NCBI GenBank assembly: GCA_030832235.1
Contig: JAURJO010000004.1
Span: 1 to 17,810, forward strand
Length of the DNA: 17,810 nucleotides
From: Verrucomicrobiota bacterium
GTDB taxonomy: Bacteria; Verrucomicrobiota; Verrucomicrobiia; Opitutales; Opitutaceae
Direction: 5' to 3'
Shown: positions 15,482 to 17,810 of the stretch, one piece after another
Layout of the letters: each line of letters starts with the position of its first letter
Numbering within the stretch: position 1 is the first letter of the stretch
The notes under the pieces: model-generated
Told to the model about the DNA's origin: nothing
What the model saw: only the letters and a program-made list of their open reading frames with translations
Databases searched by the model: none
Position numbers and translations under genes: made by a program

Positions 15482-15510
15482 ATTGAACGCCCTGACCCCT
15501 TAGGGAGGAG
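15482..15510 (+). repeat. Right terminal inverted repeat containing a REP core
   Basis: ATTGAACGCCCTGACCCC followed by TTAGGGAGGAG, the exact inverted partner of 14000-14028. It ends two bases from the stop codon (15513-15515 on the minus strand) of the acyltransferase gene. Transcripts of the operon carry both arms about 1.45 kb apart. Confidence 0.9.
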
Positions 15511-15512
15511 GG

Positions 15513-16511
15513 TTAGGCGAAGAGGGCGCGGTAGGTGCGATCCGCGAGGGGTGAGCGGATGCGGAGGGTGGTGGTGGCGGCGATGCCGGCGAGGGTGACT
15601 GTGGCTGTGAACACGATTGCGGAAATCAGGTCCGGCGGTCCGATGCCCATGGCTCGCATTGTGCGGAACAGCGCTTGAAGCGCGGCGATTTGAAGCAGAT
15701 AGGCCGGGAGTGAGTTTCTCCCCATCAGCAGCAATGGAGTTACTGCGGCGAGTCGGGAGGAAATCCGGCGGCCCGTGGTGTAGAGCAGCGCCAGCGTCAC
15801 GGTGATCAGGGCGCCCGTCAGCCCGAACCCCGGTTCGTCGCGCAGCAACGGCGCCTGCAGAGCAAAGAAAACAACCAAAAGCGGGAGCGGTTGACGCAAC
15901 CAGAGCGGCAACCAGCCGGTGTTCACGCTGCCCGCGAGCACGCCGAGGAAGCCCAACGCTGCCAGCTCGAGGTTAAAGGGCAGCGGGGAAAAGATCGCCA
16001 ACACCGCCGCGCCGCCGCTCACCGAAGTGCCCAGCAACCGCACTGCACCACGACCCTTTCGACCCAGCGCCAGCGCGGCGCCGCAAGCCGCGAGGACATA
16101 CGCGATCGGCGGCAGCACCCCGAAAACCGCCGCACGGACTCCCCCGGGGCCCAGGATCACATCGAGCCGTTCCGCGAACTCCGCGAGGTCCAGTTGTCGA
16201 TTGTAACTGGCCGGCATCAAGACGTGCGCGATCACGTTCAGGGCGAGAAACAGCGCGAGGATCCGCACTCCACGCCAGCACAACCGAAGCGGCACGTCCT
16301 TCTCGCCGGCCTCCCATCGGGGTAGGTAAAGGCGCCCGACGCCGAAGCCCGCCAGGAAAACGAACGCCCCCGGCAGGAACCGCAGATGCCGCAGCACCGC
16401 GGGGTCGGCCCCGCTGTAGTTGACCGCATGATACACCACCATGCAGAGCACCAGCGCGCCTCGGGTTAAGTCCAGCGCCCGGTCGCGCGACGCAGCAAGG
16501 ACCGGTTTCAT
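15513..16511 (-). CDS. Polytopic membrane acyltransferase (DUF1624/HGSNAT-like or OpgC-like)
   Basis: A 332-residue protein with about 8 to 10 hydrophobic segments. It opens with SRDRALDLTRGALVLCMVVY and HAVNY, the RxLDxxRG ... H pattern of membrane acyltransferases that use acyl-CoA, with His28 as the likely active-site residue. RFLPGAFVFLAGFGVGR (44-60) follows and is typical of the DUF1624/HGSNAT-like and OpgC-like groups. I cannot choose between them by eye. It should acylate a sugar or polysaccharide at the inner membrane. The ATG overlaps the deacetylase stop by four bases (ATGA), so the two are coupled. Downstream the operon is interrupted by the RAYT element, whose right repeat begins two bases after the stop. 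It differs from the MBOAT protein in family, so the locus carries two separate acylation routes. Confidence 0.82.
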   Translation of the reverse strand: MKPVLAASRDRALDLTRGALVLCMVVYHAVNYSGADPAVLRHLRFLPGAFVFLAGFGVGRLYLPRWEAGEKDVPLRLCWRGVRILALFLALNVIAHVLMPASYNRQLDLAEFAERLDVILGPGGVRAAVFGVLPPIAYVLAACGAALALGRKGRGAVRLLGTSVSGGAAVLAIFSPLPFNLELAALGFLGVLAGSVNTGWLPLWLRQPLPLLVVFFALQAPLLRDEPGFGLTGALITVTLALLYTTGRRISSRLAAVTPLLLMGRNSLPAYLLQIAALQALFRTMRAMGIGPPDLISAIVFTATVTLAGIAATTTLRIRSPLADRTYRALFA

Positions 16512-17278
16512 CCGGCGGTTCGTGCGGCGATCCGATCCCAGGCTTTAGCGACCGGCAGGATCTCCGCTCCGGATGCCGTCGCCAGGTTCACCGCGTGCTC
16601 CAGAAAAGCGGGTGTGACGCCAAAGCGTGAGGGACGCGGTGAGACATCGTGCGTCGCGAGGATCAGCCAGCCTCCCTCCGCGGCCGAGGCCGCGATGGCG
16701 GCGGCCAACGGCCGGATATCACCACCGGTCTGTTCGAGGAAGAAGCCGCGGAGGCAATTCAGGTCGATGACCCCGCGGTTGTGGATCTGGCCACCGCCGC
16801 GACAGCAGATGAAGCGTCGTCCCATGCGGCGTTTGGTGCCAACGCGCGGCGGACTGATCGGATAGGAAAGAGACCGGAAGCGCGCCCGGGGAAAGCTTGC
16901 CCCGAGGTGCTCCTCGTTGCGGGCGACCGAAGCCTCGAACGTCTCCGGAGAGGTTTCCCCCGCCGGACAGTGGGCATGCGTATGACAGCCGACTTCATGG
17001 CCGGCGGCCAGCACGGCGCGGAGGTCCGCGTGGGTGAAGTGGGGACCGGACGCCCCATCGCGACCGGCCAGACCGAACGACGTGTAATAGGTGGCGGCAA
17101 ACCCGTGCCGCGCGAGAATCGGGCCGCCTGCGGTCCACGCTGACCGGGGGAAGTCATCGAAAGTGAACGACACGATCGGGCGCCCCGGCCGGAGCCGGAA
17201 CGGCCGACGGGCGAACCGCCGGGAGGTCCAGCGGCCGAGGGCGATCCGCGCCCTTTTCAAAAAATCCAGGGAACTCAT
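16508..17278 (-). CDS. Polysaccharide deacetylase (CE4/NodB-type)
   Basis: A 256-residue protein with the CE4 motif I VSFTFDDFP (36-44; Asp41/Asp42) and motif II GCHTHAHC, giving the zinc ligands His99 and His103. SYPISPP (138-144) fits motif III, and LATHDVS with His210 fits the late catalytic motif. These enzymes remove N- or O-acetyl groups from chitin-like sugars, peptidoglycan or EPS in a metal-dependent way. No signal peptide is visible (MSSLDFLKRARIALGRW is basic and amphipathic), so it may act in the cytoplasm on a lipid-linked precursor, or reach the periplasm by an unseen route. The start is 21 bases after the preceding gene and the stop overlaps the acyltransferase start. A deacetylase beside acyltransferases suggests tuning of acetyl content. 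Confidence 0.92.
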   Translation of the reverse strand: MSSLDFLKRARIALGRWTSRRFARRPFRLRPGRPIVSFTFDDFPRSAWTAGGPILARHGFAATYYTSFGLAGRDGASGPHFTHADLRAVLAAGHEVGCHTHAHCPAGETSPETFEASVARNEEHLGASFPRARFRSLSYPISPPRVGTKRRMGRRFICCRGGGQIHNRGVIDLNCLRGFFLEQTGGDIRPLAAAIAASAAEGGWLILATHDVSPRPSRFGVTPAFLEHAVNLATASGAEILPVAKAWDRIAARTAG

Positions 17279-17299
17279 CGCGAGACGGGGTCGAGCAGT

Positions 17300-17810
17300 T
17301 CAAGCCATCGTCGGGCGATGAAAGCGGCGGATCGGACCGAGTGCCCGGCTGCGCGCGAGCAGCCGGCGCCGGAGTCGTGATTCCCACGCGAGTCGTAGTC
17401 GGCGCCGAAGTTGTCCGCTGCGTGGACGCCAGGTTCCCGCCATCAAATGAACACCGTGGCGGCCGAAGCGGTGCCAGTTATCCGGTTCGCAGACGTCGCA
17501 GTCAGGAGCTGGTTGCAGGACGGTCACTCCAGCGGCGGTGTCGGGGTTTTCAGCCAGCGTGCGGGTCAACAAGCCGGGACCGGTGGTGTTGAGCACCTCG
17601 AAGTCCCGGCGGAACCAGCGCGGGATGCCGCGGAACATCAAGTCACGCCAGGCGTGGTTGTGACGCGCCTTCACGCAGTCGCGAATCACGGCCGCGAGGA
17701 AGGGGTGGCCGGCGGTGGCGCCGAAGGCGTAGTTGCCGATTTCCCAGTCAATCCCGTGGGCCGCGCGCAGGTGCCGGCTGAGGGTGAGTTCCTCGAAGGG
17801 GAAGACCGCG
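17300..17810 (-). CDS. Glycosyltransferase, GT32/OCH1-like, C-terminal part (runs off the right edge)
   Basis: About 169 residues are visible up to the TGA at 17302-17300; the N-terminus lies beyond the window. The visible part reads EIGNYAFGATAGHPFLAAVI, then DFEVLNTTGPGLLTRTL, then WHRFGRHGVHLMAGTWRP. N-AFGA..GHP, TGPG.LT and H...GTW are the pattern of GT32 glycosyltransferases (Gly_transf_sug, OCH1-like), after their DXD motif. The DXD itself would be upstream and is not seen. The last ~35 residues are strongly basic (RRRLRLAWESRLRRRLLARS), which may hold the enzyme against the inner membrane. It lies 21 bases upstream of the deacetylase gene in the same direction, so the operon continues to the right. 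Confidence 0.8.
   Translation of the reverse strand, partial: AVFPFEELTLSRHLRAAHGIDWEIGNYAFGATAGHPFLAAVIRDCVKARHNHAWRDLMFRGIPRWFRRDFEVLNTTGPGLLTRTLAENPDTAAGVTVLQPAPDCDVCEPDNWHRFGRHGVHLMAGTWRPRSGQLRRRLRLAWESRLRRRLLARSRALGPIRRFHRPTMA

Larger units (their letters stand above)
14000..15510 (+). mobile_element. RAYT/REP element (REPtron-like) inserted in the EPS operon
   Basis: A 1.5-kb block carries one HUH transposase gene on the strand opposite to the operon, and eight copies of a CGCCCTGACC core cluster around it. The block ends in a perfect 29-base inverted repeat (14000-14028 and 15482-15510). It fills the whole space between the acyltransferase stop (15513) and the MBOAT Shine-Dalgarno, where neighbouring genes otherwise overlap or nearly touch. 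Its base composition looks less GC-rich than its flanks. Such RAYT genes with REP palindromes at both ends are known as REPtrons; they are usually domesticated, spread only the REP sequences and seldom move as a unit. No target duplication is evident. Confidence 0.75.

Noticed and set aside
14000..15510. CRISPR array
   Set aside because: The repeated cores are palindromic, in mixed orientation and irregularly spaced, with a transposase gene between them; there are no regular spacers.

Overview
The window is a GC-rich bacterial exopolysaccharide (EPS) locus. Thirteen of its genes lie on the minus strand, packed with 1- to 4-base overlaps or gaps of up to about 33 bases, so they look like one long operon. 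Transcription enters from beyond the right edge and no promoter is visible inside the window. The gene mix is two GT4 and two GT2 glycosyltransferases, a GT32-like enzyme, a WbpA-type UDP-sugar dehydrogenase, a Wzx-type flippase, an MBOAT plus SGNH acylation pair, and an outer-membrane barrel. One GT4 resembles the PEP-CTERM/EpsH1-associated family. A RAYT element with GAACGCCCTGACCC repeats is also present. Together these suggest a Gram-negative bacterium, possibly a verrucomicrobium of the Opitutaceae type. That placement is inference from gene content and recalled repeat sequence, not a search result.

Layout in transcription order (right to left): a partial GT32-like glycosyltransferase (17810-17300), a polysaccharide deacetylase (17278-16508) and a membrane acyltransferase (16511-15513). 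Next comes a 1.5-kb RAYT/REP element (14000-15510) whose transposase gene runs on the opposite strand. After it come an AlgI-like MBOAT O-acyltransferase (13994-12555), an AlgJ/DltD-like SGNH partner (12555-11560), a secreted beta-helix protein (11552-9669) and a Wzx-type flippase (9638-8142). Then come GT2 (8139-7120), GT4 (7100-5997), an FkbM methyltransferase (5987-5232), GT2 (5235-4318), GT4 (4321-3101), the UDP-sugar dehydrogenase (3067-1658) and an outer-membrane beta-barrel (1653-412). At the left edge, 1-425 holds what looks like the first part of an exosortase gene that loses its frame and runs into unrelated, possibly glyoxalase-like, sequence.

How the genes fit together (inference): the dehydrogenase supplies an acidic sugar nucleotide. 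The glycosyltransferases build a repeat unit on a lipid carrier, the FkbM enzyme may methylate it, and the flippase moves it across the inner membrane. The deacetylase, the MBOAT/SGNH pair and the second acyltransferase adjust acylation. The beta-helix protein may cut or bind the polymer, and the barrel may export it or anchor it at the outer membrane. No Wzy polymerase, Wzz/Wzc regulator, Wza secretin or initiating phosphoglycosyltransferase is visible, so the locus continues outside the window or relies on genes elsewhere.

The most distinctive structure is the RAYT element. It carries eight copies of a CGCCCTGACC core, two long hairpins that share an 8-base loop and a second nested way to fold, and a perfect 29-base inverted repeat at its ends. 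One end of that repeat contains the Shine-Dalgarno sequence of the MBOAT gene.
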